Below are positions 19,628 through 28,810 of a stretch of DNA of 64,000 nt, in pieces. Origin of the DNA: an uncultured Alphaproteobacteria bacterium (GTDB lineage Bacteria; Pseudomonadota; Alphaproteobacteria; VGEJ01); the NCBI GenBank assembly GCA_913041535.1, contig CAJWJK010000006.1, forward strand, positions 41,417 through 105,416, written 5' to 3'. Numbering within the stretch: the first letter of the stretch is position 1; every line of letters begins with the position of its first letter. The notes under the pieces are model-generated. The model saw only the letters and a program-made list of their open reading frames with translations, did no database searches and was not told the origin of the DNA. A program made the position numbers and the translations under genes.

Positions 19628-20038
19628 ATGACTGAAGATGACCGTTTTAAATTTTTGCACACCATGATTCGTGTTCGGGACCTAGATACGTCACTTGATT
19701 TTTACCTACGTTTACTTGGAATGAAACTCTTGCGTAGAGCTGAGTTTCCAGATGGTCGATTTACCAACTGTTTTATCGGTTACGGCGATGAAGCAAGCAA
19801 TACAGTTATGGAACTTACTTATAACTGGGACCAAAACGATCCTTATGAACATGGGAATGGATATGGCCATATAGCTCTCGGCGTCTCTGATATATACGAT
19901 ACTTGCGAAAAATTAAAATCCGAGGGTGTCAACATACCCCGTCCACCCGGCCCCATGTTACACGGCACCACTGTAATTGCTTTTATTGAGGACCCTGATG
20001 GATACAAAATTGAGTTGATCGAAATTGATAGCAGGTAG
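19628..20038 (+). CDS. gloA: Lactoylglutathione lyase (glyoxalase I)
   Basis: Converts the methylglyoxal-glutathione adduct to S-lactoylglutathione. The metal ligands His11, Glu62, His81 and Glu129 are all visible, in HTMIRV, MELTYN, GHIALGV and YKIELIE. Its length of 136 residues matches bacterial GloA, which uses nickel or cobalt. It stands alone, about 70 bases after mltG. Confidence 0.93.
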   Translation: MTEDDRFKFLHTMIRVRDLDTSLDFYLRLLGMKLLRRAEFPDGRFTNCFIGYGDEASNTVMELTYNWDQNDPYEHGNGYGHIALGVSDIYDTCEKLKSEGVNIPRPPGPMLHGTTVIAFIEDPDGYKIELIEIDSR

Positions 20039-20152
20039 AAAATACAGCAGGCGGTGGAGCAATTTAGTTAACTTTTCTTATGTGGTGACTCCATACGAGA
20101 ATGGGGTGGTCGTAGGCACACGAACGGAGGCGCTTTAATTTCGCGATCATTC

Positions 20153-20404
20153 ATGAAACCAACGCAAGCGCAGAGGCGCTACCTTAGGGGTGGGCTTATA
20201 CAGCCTGGAGGCAAGCTGCCATTGTTTGATAAAAATGGTCAGGAGATTAACAAACAAACAGTTCGTTCGTGTATACGTCGTGGGTGGGCAGAGCCTTGGT
20301 TTAATAACCCTCTGAAGCCGGACTGGTTAGTATGTCGTCTCACCAATAAGGGCCGCTCTATTTTAGCATCACAAACAGAGCTAATTGGTGATCAAACAAA
20401 GTAG
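20153..20404 (+). CDS. Small conserved-looking protein, possible winged helix
   Basis: An 83-residue protein starting MKPTQAQRRYLRGGL and containing TVRSCIRRGWAEPWFNNP and WLVCRLTNKGRSIL. The pattern of a helix, an Arg-rich helix and a final LT..GR strand looks like a small winged-helix domain of the kind that ends many transcription regulators, but I do not recognise a named family. Codon use is like the neighbours, and the start is near a purine-rich stretch. DNA binding is inference. Confidence 0.6.
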   Translation: MKPTQAQRRYLRGGLIQPGGKLPLFDKNGQEINKQTVRSCIRRGWAEPWFNNPLKPDWLVCRLTNKGRSILASQTELIGDQTK

Positions 20405-20632
20405 TAAGTTTCTGAGAAACTAAGATGGTTAGACTGATGCATTGCTGCGCATTCGATATAGTTATTGATATTTATATTGAGAGGTTTTAAATCAGTTGAC
20501 GGTTGTTTTTCGAGCCCCACAATAGTACATCGGTGGTGTCCGACGTTTTTTAAACCCAACCAAACGAATGCGAGGCACCCTTGTTACCAGCATCATTATT
20601 AAGTATACGCGTGGCGAGGAGCTGCAAAATAA

Positions 20633-21457
20633 ATGAGTTTTAAAGTAAAATTCTGGGGCGTTCGAGGAAGTATTGCCTGCCCATCACCGAGTCATATCAC
20701 TTTTGGGGGCAACACTAGCTGTATCGAGGTCTCATTAGGTGGAAACAGGATTATTCTGGATGCTGGAACGGGTATTAGAAATTTGGGGCAGTGGATGCTT
20801 AAAAAGGATGTGAAGCATGCTAAAGTCTTAATGTCTCACACCCATTGGGACCACATAAATGGTTTTCCGTTTTTTACACCAGCGTTTGAAAAGGGCTACC
20901 ACTTCTCAATAATGGCTGGTCACTTGATTGACTCTGAGGGAATAGAAAAGGTGTTGGCGGGCCAAATGGCACAGCCTACATTTCCTGTTCCATTGGAAAT
21001 GATGGATGCGAGACTTGATTACGAAGACTTTAGAGCTGGTGATTCATTCGATTTATGGCAAGGCGTAAAAATTAAAACAGCACCACTTAATCACCCGAAT
21101 GGAGCTACTGGCTACCGCATCGAATACAAGGGCAAATCTCTCGTATATGTTACTGATACCGAGCACATTATAGGTAAGCCCGACCAAAACATTCTTGAAC
21201 TTATAGAGGGTGCTGATTTAGTTATTTACGACTCTACATATACAGATAGTGAATTTGTGGACAAAATAGGGTGGGGCCACTCTACTTGGCAGGAGGGTGT
21301 CCGACTGTGCCGCGCTGCTAATGCTAAGTCGCTTGCCATTTTTCATCACGATCCTGATCACGAGGATCTCTTCATGGAACGTCTGGAGAGCGAAGCAAAA
21401 GCTAAATGGTCCCAGGCTTTTGTGGCACGCGAACATATGCGCTGTAATCTTGCCTAA
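20633..21457 (+). CDS. MBL-fold metallo-hydrolase
   Basis: A 274-residue protein beginning MSFKVKFWGVRGS, the start of an RNase Z/PhnP-like branch of the metallo-beta-lactamase superfamily, with metal motif HTHWDH at 69-74, GNTSC at 26-30, a TDTEH segment near 180 and a late HHDPDH. The family includes phosphodiesterases and hydrolases of unknown substrate. It is preceded by 228 bases without a gene and is followed by korA after about 140 bases. Confidence 0.82.
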   Translation: MSFKVKFWGVRGSIACPSPSHITFGGNTSCIEVSLGGNRIILDAGTGIRNLGQWMLKKDVKHAKVLMSHTHWDHINGFPFFTPAFEKGYHFSIMAGHLIDSEGIEKVLAGQMAQPTFPVPLEMMDARLDYEDFRAGDSFDLWQGVKIKTAPLNHPNGATGYRIEYKGKSLVYVTDTEHIIGKPDQNILELIEGADLVIYDSTYTDSEFVDKIGWGHSTWQEGVRLCRAANAKSLAIFHHDPDHEDLFMERLESEAKAKWSQAFVAREHMRCNLA

Positions 21458-21598
21458 TTTGTGGTGAGAGTTGTCTACGGCGGGCAATCGATATACCAAA
21501 TAGTGGACTAATTAAAGAATATTTCTAAAGCTTGTTTTCGAAGCTGTTAGGGTATTTACTTGTGTTCAAATAGTTGGCTGTTGGGCCCCGGTAATTAA

Positions 21599-23482
21599 GT
21601 GTCGCGTTCAAGTCTGATATCGGTGGAATGCAACGAAAATGCGCAACAGCGCAAACAGGTTAGCTCGGCCGTGGTGCGATTCGCTGGGGATTCCGGTGAT
21701 GGCATGCAGCTGACTGGTGGACAGTTTACTCTTTCCACAGCGACGCAGCAGAACAACCTTTTAACATTTCCAGACTTCCCGGCGGAGATTCGTGCTCCAA
21801 TCGGAACAACCTTTGGTGTCTCATCTTTTCAAATAAACTTCGGATCACGCGAGATAAGAACAGCAGGGGATCGACTCGATTGCCTTGTGGCTATGAACCC
21901 GGCGGCCTTAAAAGTAGAAATTGGAAAACTTAAACCAGGGGGCGTTCTTATAGTTGATACGGGCGCATTTAGTGAGCGCAATTACAAACGTGCGGGGTAC
22001 AAAAACAACCCTTTAGAGGGCGATTCTTTGAACCAATTTACAGTAATCAATCTAGACATATCCGCTGCAACTATTGCAGCCCTGAAAGGTCATAATTTAT
22101 CGAAAAAAGAATCTTTGCGCTGTAAGAATTTATGGGCCCTTGGTTTGACCTACTACCTATACGGACGAGATCGTGATCCTACTGTGAAATGGCTTAGACA
22201 AAAGTTTTCTGGACGAAATGATCTGGCAGCGGCAAATATTGCAGTGTTACATGCGGGTTACAAAGTAGCCGATAGTTCGGAATTTCCGACTCAGTTTACG
22301 ACGTTTCAGGTGGGCCCAGCCGATGAAATGGCAGCGGGTGTCTATCGCGCTGTCACGGGAAGTGATGCACTAGCGTGGGGATTATCAGCAGGCAGTCACC
22401 TTGCCGATTTAAAGATGATTTTTGCTTCATATCCCATCACACCTGCATCTCCATTGTTGCATTCACTTGCAAGCATGGAAGTCGATGATATTGTCACATT
22501 TCAAGCTGAAGATGAAATAGCAGCTATATGCGCGGCCATTGGTGCTTCATATGCTGGTAGCCTTGGCGTGACCTCAAGCTCAGGACCAGGCATTTCTCTC
22601 AAGACTGAAGGTCTAGGACTTGCTGTAAGTGCAGAACTTCCTTTGATAGTGGTGAATTCACAACGTTCCGGGCCATCAACCGGCATGCCTACCAAAACGG
22701 AACAGTCAGATCTTTTTCAGGCACTATTTGGTCGGAGCTCTGACTCTCCTGTTGTCGTCCTAGCTCCATTTTCACCTGGAGACTGCTTTACTATCGCTAT
22801 AGAAGCCATACGCATAGCTATCAGTTACATGACTCCTGTAATAATTCTAACTGATACATTTATTGCAAACGCATCAGAACCTTGGCTTATTCCCGACGTA
22901 AATAAACTTGACCCAATAGAAGTTAAATTTTGCTCAACAACTGAAGGTTTTCACCCATACCGTCGTGGAACTGAAAGGCTTGATCGGCCCTGGGTAAAAC
23001 CTGGCACTCCCGGATTAGAGCATCGGATAGGTGGCCTAGAGAGAGATTATGACAGCGGTAAAATCTCGTATGAACCTGATAATCATCACAAAATGACAGT
23101 AACACGATATAATAAGGTGAAGTGTGTAAGAGATTATATAGGGCCTCAAACCGTCACTCGCGGACCTCAGTCAGGGAAAGTCGCAGTTGTAGGGTGGGGC
23201 TCAACCTATGGCCCTATCAGTCGAGCTGTTGATAACCTGTTACAACGCGGAATGGACGTATCGCACATTCATCTTCGCAACTTGTGGCCCTTACCAAAAA
23301 ACTTAAAACAATTGCTTGCAAACTATGAAACAGTGCTAGTAATCGAGGCTAATCTGGGGCAGTTGTTATTTCTCATTAAAGGGTACTGCCTTATAGATGC
23401 TAAAGGGTTTAATAAGGTTTCCGGTCAACCGTTTATGATTTCTGAAGTAGAAGAAGCAATAATTGACGTGTACAGATTTTGA
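21599..23482 (+). CDS. korA: 2-oxoacid:ferredoxin oxidoreductase, alpha subunit
   Basis: A 627-residue fused gamma-alpha subunit of the 2-oxoglutarate (or related 2-oxoacid):ferredoxin oxidoreductase. The gamma part begins VVRFAGDSGDGMQLTGGQF; the pyrimidine-binding alpha part starts near residue 250 (SYPITPASPL, EDEIAAICAAIGASYAG). It uses a GTG start. korB follows 18 bases later. It oxidatively decarboxylates a 2-oxoacid and passes electrons to ferredoxin; 2-oxoglutarate is likely from the subunit architecture, not proven. Confidence 0.9.
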   Translation: MSRSSLISVECNENAQQRKQVSSAVVRFAGDSGDGMQLTGGQFTLSTATQQNNLLTFPDFPAEIRAPIGTTFGVSSFQINFGSREIRTAGDRLDCLVAMNPAALKVEIGKLKPGGVLIVDTGAFSERNYKRAGYKNNPLEGDSLNQFTVINLDISAATIAALKGHNLSKKESLRCKNLWALGLTYYLYGRDRDPTVKWLRQKFSGRNDLAAANIAVLHAGYKVADSSEFPTQFTTFQVGPADEMAAGVYRAVTGSDALAWGLSAGSHLADLKMIFASYPITPASPLLHSLASMEVDDIVTFQAEDEIAAICAAIGASYAGSLGVTSSSGPGISLKTEGLGLAVSAELPLIVVNSQRSGPSTGMPTKTEQSDLFQALFGRSSDSPVVVLAPFSPGDCFTIAIEAIRIAISYMTPVIILTDTFIANASEPWLIPDVNKLDPIEVKFCSTTEGFHPYRRGTERLDRPWVKPGTPGLEHRIGGLERDYDSGKISYEPDNHHKMTVTRYNKVKCVRDYIGPQTVTRGPQSGKVAVVGWGSTYGPISRAVDNLLQRGMDVSHIHLRNLWPLPKNLKQLLANYETVLVIEANLGQLLFLIKGYCLIDAKGFNKVSGQPFMISEVEEAIIDVYRF

Positions 23483-23500
23483 TCGATTGAAAGCCGCGAT

Positions 23501-24517
23501 ATGGATCATTCAGTTCTTTCTGCACCTTTAACTGCAAAAGACTTTGCCTCTGATGAGGAAGTCAGATGGTGTCCAGGTTGTGGAGATTATGCGATTCTTA
23601 AGTCTATGCAGAAGGCCCTCGTTAAAATCGGCGCTCGCCCAGAGACAACGGTTTTCGTATCTGGTATCGGGTGTGCTTCACGATTTCCTTATTATATGAA
23701 TACATATGGTTTTCATACTATCCATGGACGTGCACCTGCCATAGCAACAGGAGCTAAATTAGCGAACCCAGACCTTGATATCTGGGTGATAACCGGGGAC
23801 GGGGACGGCCTCTCTATCGGGGGCAACCACTTGCTTCACGTTCTACGCCGTAATATTGACCTACAGGTCTTACTGTTTAATAACGAAATTTATGGATTAA
23901 CCAAGGGCCAATCCTCACCGACATCACGTTTGGGCACACGCTCGCCGTCTACGCCTAACGGTTCGATAGAAAGCCCTGTTTCACCATTGATATTTGCGCT
24001 CGGATCTGGAGCCAATTTTGTGGCTCGAGCCGTTGATGTTTCTCAAGTATCCCTGCAGGTCACTTTAGAAAGAGCACACGCTTATAAGGGGGCAGCGTTT
24101 GTCGAAATTTTTCAGAACTGTATCGTCTATAATGATGGGGTCTTTAATGACTTTACCGAACGTAATTTATCTAGCGATCGACAGATACATGTTCAGCATG
24201 GTCAACCACTTATTTATGGAAAGAACAAAGATATCGGCTTGAAGTTAGATCATAAAACACTTTGTCTTGAGAGCGTAAAACTTGGACGCGGTGAGAGTAA
24301 AGAAAGCGATCTCATCATTCACGATGAAAGAAACAGAATGTTGGCAGTTATGCTTGCTTCCATGCGCCCACCGGACTTGCCAATGGCCTTAGGAGTTATT
24401 TTGTGTGATCCTGTTGATAGTATCAGCAAGGCGGCGCCATCGAATAGAAGAGATAGTTGGACTGACGATTTAAATAAACTAATGCGAGCAGGGCACACCT
24501 GGACGGTTGGCACTTGA
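23501..24517 (+). CDS. korB: 2-oxoacid:ferredoxin oxidoreductase, beta subunit
   Basis: The thiamine-diphosphate subunit. CPGCGD (Cys24, Cys27) binds the iron-sulfur cluster with a later cysteine, and GDGDGLSIGGNH at 99-110 is the ThDP/Mg motif, followed by NNEIYGLTKGQ. At 338 residues it is of normal length. Its gene follows korA directly; a ferredoxin-NADP reductase gene lies 133 bases downstream, suggesting electrons reach NADPH by way of ferredoxin. Confidence 0.91.
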   Translation: MDHSVLSAPLTAKDFASDEEVRWCPGCGDYAILKSMQKALVKIGARPETTVFVSGIGCASRFPYYMNTYGFHTIHGRAPAIATGAKLANPDLDIWVITGDGDGLSIGGNHLLHVLRRNIDLQVLLFNNEIYGLTKGQSSPTSRLGTRSPSTPNGSIESPVSPLIFALGSGANFVARAVDVSQVSLQVTLERAHAYKGAAFVEIFQNCIVYNDGVFNDFTERNLSSDRQIHVQHGQPLIYGKNKDIGLKLDHKTLCLESVKLGRGESKESDLIIHDERNRMLAVMLASMRPPDLPMALGVILCDPVDSISKAAPSNRRDSWTDDLNKLMRAGHTWTVGT

Positions 24518-24650
24518 CAGCGCCTTGCCATAAACTCCGTATCCTGTTTTTAGAGAAATGGTATTTATCGCTACAGACTATGTATCAGGTTACAGTAACA
24601 CTCTTTTTTTATATTTCTATTGACGCTCTCAATGCACAGCAATGTAACGA

Positions 24651-25949
24651 ATGTCGGTTAGTGTAGCAATCGTCGGCTCGGGCCCAGCCGGCTTTTATAC
24701 TGCAGCCACACTTCTTAAAGCTGCTCAAACATATGATATCGATATTATTGAACGGCTTCCTTCACCTTATGGGTTGGTGCGTTACGGTGTTGCTCCGGAC
24801 CATCAAACGACTAAAAAGATCTGTAAGGTTTTTGCTCGAACGGCCGAACAAGACCCAGTCCGCTATTACGGTAACGTTAATGTTGGTGTTGATATAACCA
24901 TTGATGAGCTGCGTAATGTTTATGACGCAGTAGTTATTGCAATTGGCGCCCCTAATGACCGTGAATGGCCTGTTTCAGGAAGCTGTAAGCGCGGTGTACT
25001 GGGAGCCACCTCATTTGTTGGCTGGTACAATGGCCACCCTGATTTCCAGGATCTAGAGTTTGACCTTGATGTATCTACCGTCGCAGTGATTGGCAATGGA
25101 AACGTAGCTATAGATGTCGCTAGGGTATTGGTAAAAACACGGAATGAAATGATCGAGTCGGATTTGCCGGATTATGCATCAAAGGCTATTCATAATTCGC
25201 GCTTGGATACTGTCCAAGTATTTGGCCGACGCGGACCAATTGAAGCAAGTTTTACTAACGTTGAGTTACGGGAAATGGGACAGCTGGAGGACTGTTTCCC
25301 AGTGGTTGATGGCAATCAAATCCCTGAACGTGTTCTTGGTGAAATGTCGGAGCGGGATTATCGCCTTAAAGAACGCAACCTAGCCACCCTTAAAGAATTC
25401 TCCTTACTAAAATACTCAACACTATCAAAACGGGTACAATTTCAATTTTTTTCACTACCCCGAGAAATATTGGGTGGCGATCGGGTAGAGGGACTAAGGT
25501 TGGAACGGACAGTTATTAGTAACAATCAAGTGGAAGGTACTAAGCAATATTTTGACATTGAGTGCGGACTAATTATTTATGCGCTTGGCAACCGGGGAGC
25601 ACCCCTAAGTGGAGTTCCTTATGATAAAAAATCATCAATGATTAAAAACCTAGATGGTCGTGTAAGCAAGGGACTTTATGGAGTTGGATGGGCAGCGCGG
25701 AACCCTGTTGGAGTAATATCTACAAATCGACAAGATGCCATGCGGGTATGCGGACATATTCAATCAGACATTCAAGTTGGGGAAAAGCCAGGGCGTTCAA
25801 CGCTAGAAAAAATTCTTTGTGGCCGCAATGTTCGATGGATTACTTTTGACCAGTGGAAACAAGTTGATGATGCAGAGGTCGTATCAGCGACACACGGCGC
25901 TCCCAGGCGAAAGTTTCTTCGTCTAGAAGATATACAAAGTATACTATGA
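24651..25949 (+). CDS. fprA: Ferredoxin-NADP reductase, adrenodoxin-reductase type
   Basis: A 432-residue flavoprotein with FAD motif GSGPAGFY at 9-16, NADP motif GNGNVAIDVARVL near 152-164 and the late VGWAARNPVGVI stretch of the adrenodoxin reductase/FprA family. It transfers electrons between NADPH and ferredoxin. Being downstream of korAB, it probably links 2-oxoacid oxidation to NADPH. No ferredoxin gene is in the cluster. Confidence 0.9.
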   Translation: MSVSVAIVGSGPAGFYTAATLLKAAQTYDIDIIERLPSPYGLVRYGVAPDHQTTKKICKVFARTAEQDPVRYYGNVNVGVDITIDELRNVYDAVVIAIGAPNDREWPVSGSCKRGVLGATSFVGWYNGHPDFQDLEFDLDVSTVAVIGNGNVAIDVARVLVKTRNEMIESDLPDYASKAIHNSRLDTVQVFGRRGPIEASFTNVELREMGQLEDCFPVVDGNQIPERVLGEMSERDYRLKERNLATLKEFSLLKYSTLSKRVQFQFFSLPREILGGDRVEGLRLERTVISNNQVEGTKQYFDIECGLIIYALGNRGAPLSGVPYDKKSSMIKNLDGRVSKGLYGVGWAARNPVGVISTNRQDAMRVCGHIQSDIQVGEKPGRSTLEKILCGRNVRWITFDQWKQVDDAEVVSATHGAPRRKFLRLEDIQSIL

Positions 25950-26031
25950 ACAACAAAGTAGCGTGCATCAGCTAGATCGCACCATAGAATTGTTTTACCT
26001 CTATCCTTGATACAATGCGGGTATTCAAGAC

Positions 26032-26796
26032 ATGGCACAGACTCTTGCGGTTTCGATAGTTATTCCTGCGCATAACGAAGCCGATAATTTACCTCGATTG
26101 TTAGATGAGCTGGAGGCTGCAGTTATTCCGCAACTAGCACAGGAAGTAATTATCGTGGATGACGGAAGCTCTGATGAAACACGAATGTGCCTTGCTACCG
26201 CTAGCGCTAAATGGCGTTGGCTACGAACTCTTAGGCACGATAAGCAAGCAGGGCAGAGTACCGCTCTAATCAACGGAATTATAGCCGCCCAAGGTGAATT
26301 AATCGCAACGCTGGATGGTGACGGGCAAAACGATCCAGCAGACATTTCAGCCTTACTTGAAGCGCGAGAAGGTTATGGCCGAATCGGAAAACCGCTGTTG
26401 ATAGTAGGAGAACGCCAACATAGGCATGATAACTGGGTTAGGAAAGTTTCATCACGCATTGCCAATAAAGTTCGTGGCTATTTTTTAGCGGATTATACTC
26501 CTGATACGGGTTGTGGACTTAAACTATTTCAACGGTCCGAGTTTCTTGATTTACCACGGTTTAATCATTTGCACAGATTCCTGCCGGCTTTGTTTATACG
26601 TGCTGGTGGAGAAGTTATATCAATTCGCGTCACCCATCGCGCTAGGGATAGAGGACAATCTCATTACGGTGTTAACAATCGGCTTTGGGTCGGTATCATT
26701 GATCTTTTTGGTGTGATGTGGCTGCAAAAGCGACGAATATCAGAAAAGGCGGTGTGCCTTGAGGAAGCCTTATCGGACAATGGCAAACAGGAGTGA
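26032..26796 (+). CDS. Glycosyltransferase family 2 (DPM1/ArnC-like)
   Basis: A 254-residue soluble GT-A glycosyltransferase. SIVIPAHNEADNLP at the start and DGDGQNDP (Asp95, Asp97) are the nucleotide-sugar and metal motifs; VIIVDDGSSD is typical of polyprenyl-phosphate sugar synthases. It lacks the C-terminal membrane segments of ArnC. It probably loads a sugar onto undecaprenyl phosphate for the GT39 enzyme encoded downstream. It is 3 bases from the next gene. Confidence 0.85.
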   Translation: MAQTLAVSIVIPAHNEADNLPRLLDELEAAVIPQLAQEVIIVDDGSSDETRMCLATASAKWRWLRTLRHDKQAGQSTALINGIIAAQGELIATLDGDGQNDPADISALLEAREGYGRIGKPLLIVGERQHRHDNWVRKVSSRIANKVRGYFLADYTPDTGCGLKLFQRSEFLDLPRFNHLHRFLPALFIRAGGEVISIRVTHRARDRGQSHYGVNNRLWVGIIDLFGVMWLQKRRISEKAVCLEEALSDNGKQE

Positions 26797-26799
26797 AAC

Positions 26800-27078
26800 A
26801 TGGAAACGCCACAACTTTGGTACGTTATTGGATTCGCGGGACAGGCTCTGTTTGCTTCCCGTTTTTTGGTCCAGTGGCTAACAAGTGAGCGTGCTGGAAA
26901 AAGCACCGTCCCGGTTGCGTTTTGGTACCTCAGCATGGGAGGCGGCGTAACCCTTTTAGCTTATGCGCTGTTTCGAGAAGATCCTGTATTTATTGTTGGT
27001 CAGCTGGGAGGGCTCTTCATATATATGCGCAACCTCCATTTAATCATGCGTGAGCGTCGCACAATTGTAGATAACTAA
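26800..27078 (+). CDS. Lipid A biosynthesis N-terminal (LAB_N) domain protein
   Basis: A 92-residue membrane protein with three hydrophobic segments and family marks FLVQWLTSER and FIYMRNLHLI. The LAB_N domain occurs alone or fused to lipid-A or glycosyltransferase proteins. Its position between GT2 and GT39 genes suggests a helper in moving or presenting a lipid-linked sugar; that role is inference. Confidence 0.85.
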   Translation: METPQLWYVIGFAGQALFASRFLVQWLTSERAGKSTVPVAFWYLSMGGGVTLLAYALFREDPVFIVGQLGGLFIYMRNLHLIMRERRTIVDN

Positions 27079-27187
27079 AAATCTATGTGGCACTCAGAAA
27101 CAGGTCTTTTGGTAGGTGGTTAGGTATGCCGATAACAAATTCAGTTTTGCATGCTGCAGATTCTGGTTTTCTTGATAGAAAACTCTC

Positions 27188-28810
27188 ATGAATAAAAAGA
27201 GATTAAACCTTGTTGGGCGGTCTGATCTGTTCGCCCTTGTAGGACTTTGTGCCCTGATACTGTTTGTAGCACTCGCAACACGACCACTCTTGCCTATACA
27301 GGAAACTCGCGCACTTGCTGTTGCGTGGGAAATGTGGAGCACAAAACAATTTTTGGTCCCACACTTAAATGGTGTCCCCTATAGCGATAAGCCTCCATTG
27401 CTATTTTGGCTGATTCATATTGGATGGTTCACTTTCGGTGTAAACGAGTGGTGGGCGCGTCTGGTCGCTCCTTTATTTGGTCTAGGAACAGTAGTACTAA
27501 CCTGCCAACTTTCACGCGAACTTTGGCCTTCCTGCAAGAAAACCATATCCCTTGCGCCTTGGATACTCGTTGGAAGCTGGCTTTGGATGATTATGGGTAC
27601 GTTAACGATGTATGACGTACTTGTCGCATTCTTTTCAGTTGTAGCAATTACTGGATTGTGGCGTGGAACTCATGGATCTGTCTTCGGCTGGTTATGGTTT
27701 GGCCTTGGTATAGGCTTTGGTATTCTTGCGAAAGGTCCAGTAATACTAGTTTTTGTCCTACCGACAATTGTCCTAGCACCTATTTGGCTCAAGGCAAACC
27801 CATCAAGCGGTTGGGTGACATGGACCATAAACTGTATAGGTGGATTAGCCTTTGCTGCAGCAATAGCTCTCGTGTGGGCACTACCTGCTGCCCGTATCGG
27901 TGGTCCAGTTTATGAATCTGCTCTTCTATGGAATCAGACAAGTGGTCGAATCATTAAATCTTTTGCCCATGGGCGTCCATTCTGGTGGTATGCAATGATT
28001 GCACCAATACTTTTTGCACCGTGGTTAATCTGGCCGGCTTTTTGGGGCGCTTTGCGCGCCAACACAGCTCTATGGCACGATTCAGGCTTTAGACTCGTGG
28101 TGGTTTGGTTCGTATCTTCATTCATTGTCCTTTCCGTGATTAGTGGAAAACAGCCTCATTACTTGTTGCCACTGGTGCCGGCCTTTGCTCTGGGGTCAGC
28201 GCGTTTGCTTGCTAGCGTTAAGTCTCTCTCTCGATGGAGTGCTGCGGTCCCTGCTGGACTTATTTGCTTTGTGGGTATTTCTATATTGATAGTTACTCTA
28301 TTGTCCCCAACTTTTATTGACTCGCCAATTTGGCTTCATAAAACCCCCAATTATGTCCCCGTGGTGATAGTCTTAGCAGGCTTGGGAATCTTGATTTCAA
28401 TTAAACGCATGTCCATGATTGTGCGCCTTATGACTGCACAAACCTGGGCTATGGTGGTATTAGCTCACGTGTTTGTATTGTCTGAGGCAGCATCCTTCTA
28501 TGACGTGAGAAACGTGTCTCAACTTCTTAAAGGATGGGAACGTACGGGATATCCGCTAGCTTATGTAAATACCTATCATGGGCAATTTCACTTCCTCGGT
28601 CGTCTGCAGAATCCTATAATAGAAATTGATTCTGATAAAATTGGAATTTGGGCAAATGAAAACCCCACGGGTCGCATTGTTTCAGTGCATGAGCTAAATG
28701 CACTTGATAAGTCCCAAGCCAAGCCAATCTACATGGCACCTTATCGTGGGAAGATCCTAACTATCTGGAGTGCCAAACGTATAGCAGAGGTGCCAAAAGT
28801 ATTTAACTAG
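27188..28810 (+). CDS. Glycosyltransferase family 39 (ArnT-like)
   Basis: A 540-residue polytopic membrane enzyme. The first periplasmic loop shows the ArnT/PMT marks: a catalytic acid in QETRALAVAWEM (Glu39) and GVPYSDKPPLLFWL. About ten further membrane segments and a short C-terminal soluble domain follow. It likely takes a sugar from a polyprenyl carrier made by the neighbouring GT2 and places it on lipid A or another envelope acceptor. Its end overlaps the convergent hyi gene by 8 bases. Confidence 0.87.
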   Translation: MNKKRLNLVGRSDLFALVGLCALILFVALATRPLLPIQETRALAVAWEMWSTKQFLVPHLNGVPYSDKPPLLFWLIHIGWFTFGVNEWWARLVAPLFGLGTVVLTCQLSRELWPSCKKTISLAPWILVGSWLWMIMGTLTMYDVLVAFFSVVAITGLWRGTHGSVFGWLWFGLGIGFGILAKGPVILVFVLPTIVLAPIWLKANPSSGWVTWTINCIGGLAFAAAIALVWALPAARIGGPVYESALLWNQTSGRIIKSFAHGRPFWWYAMIAPILFAPWLIWPAFWGALRANTALWHDSGFRLVVVWFVSSFIVLSVISGKQPHYLLPLVPAFALGSARLLASVKSLSRWSAAVPAGLICFVGISILIVTLLSPTFIDSPIWLHKTPNYVPVVIVLAGLGILISIKRMSMIVRLMTAQTWAMVVLAHVFVLSEAASFYDVRNVSQLLKGWERTGYPLAYVNTYHGQFHFLGRLQNPIIEIDSDKIGIWANENPTGRIVSVHELNALDKSQAKPIYMAPYRGKILTIWSAKRIAEVPKVFN

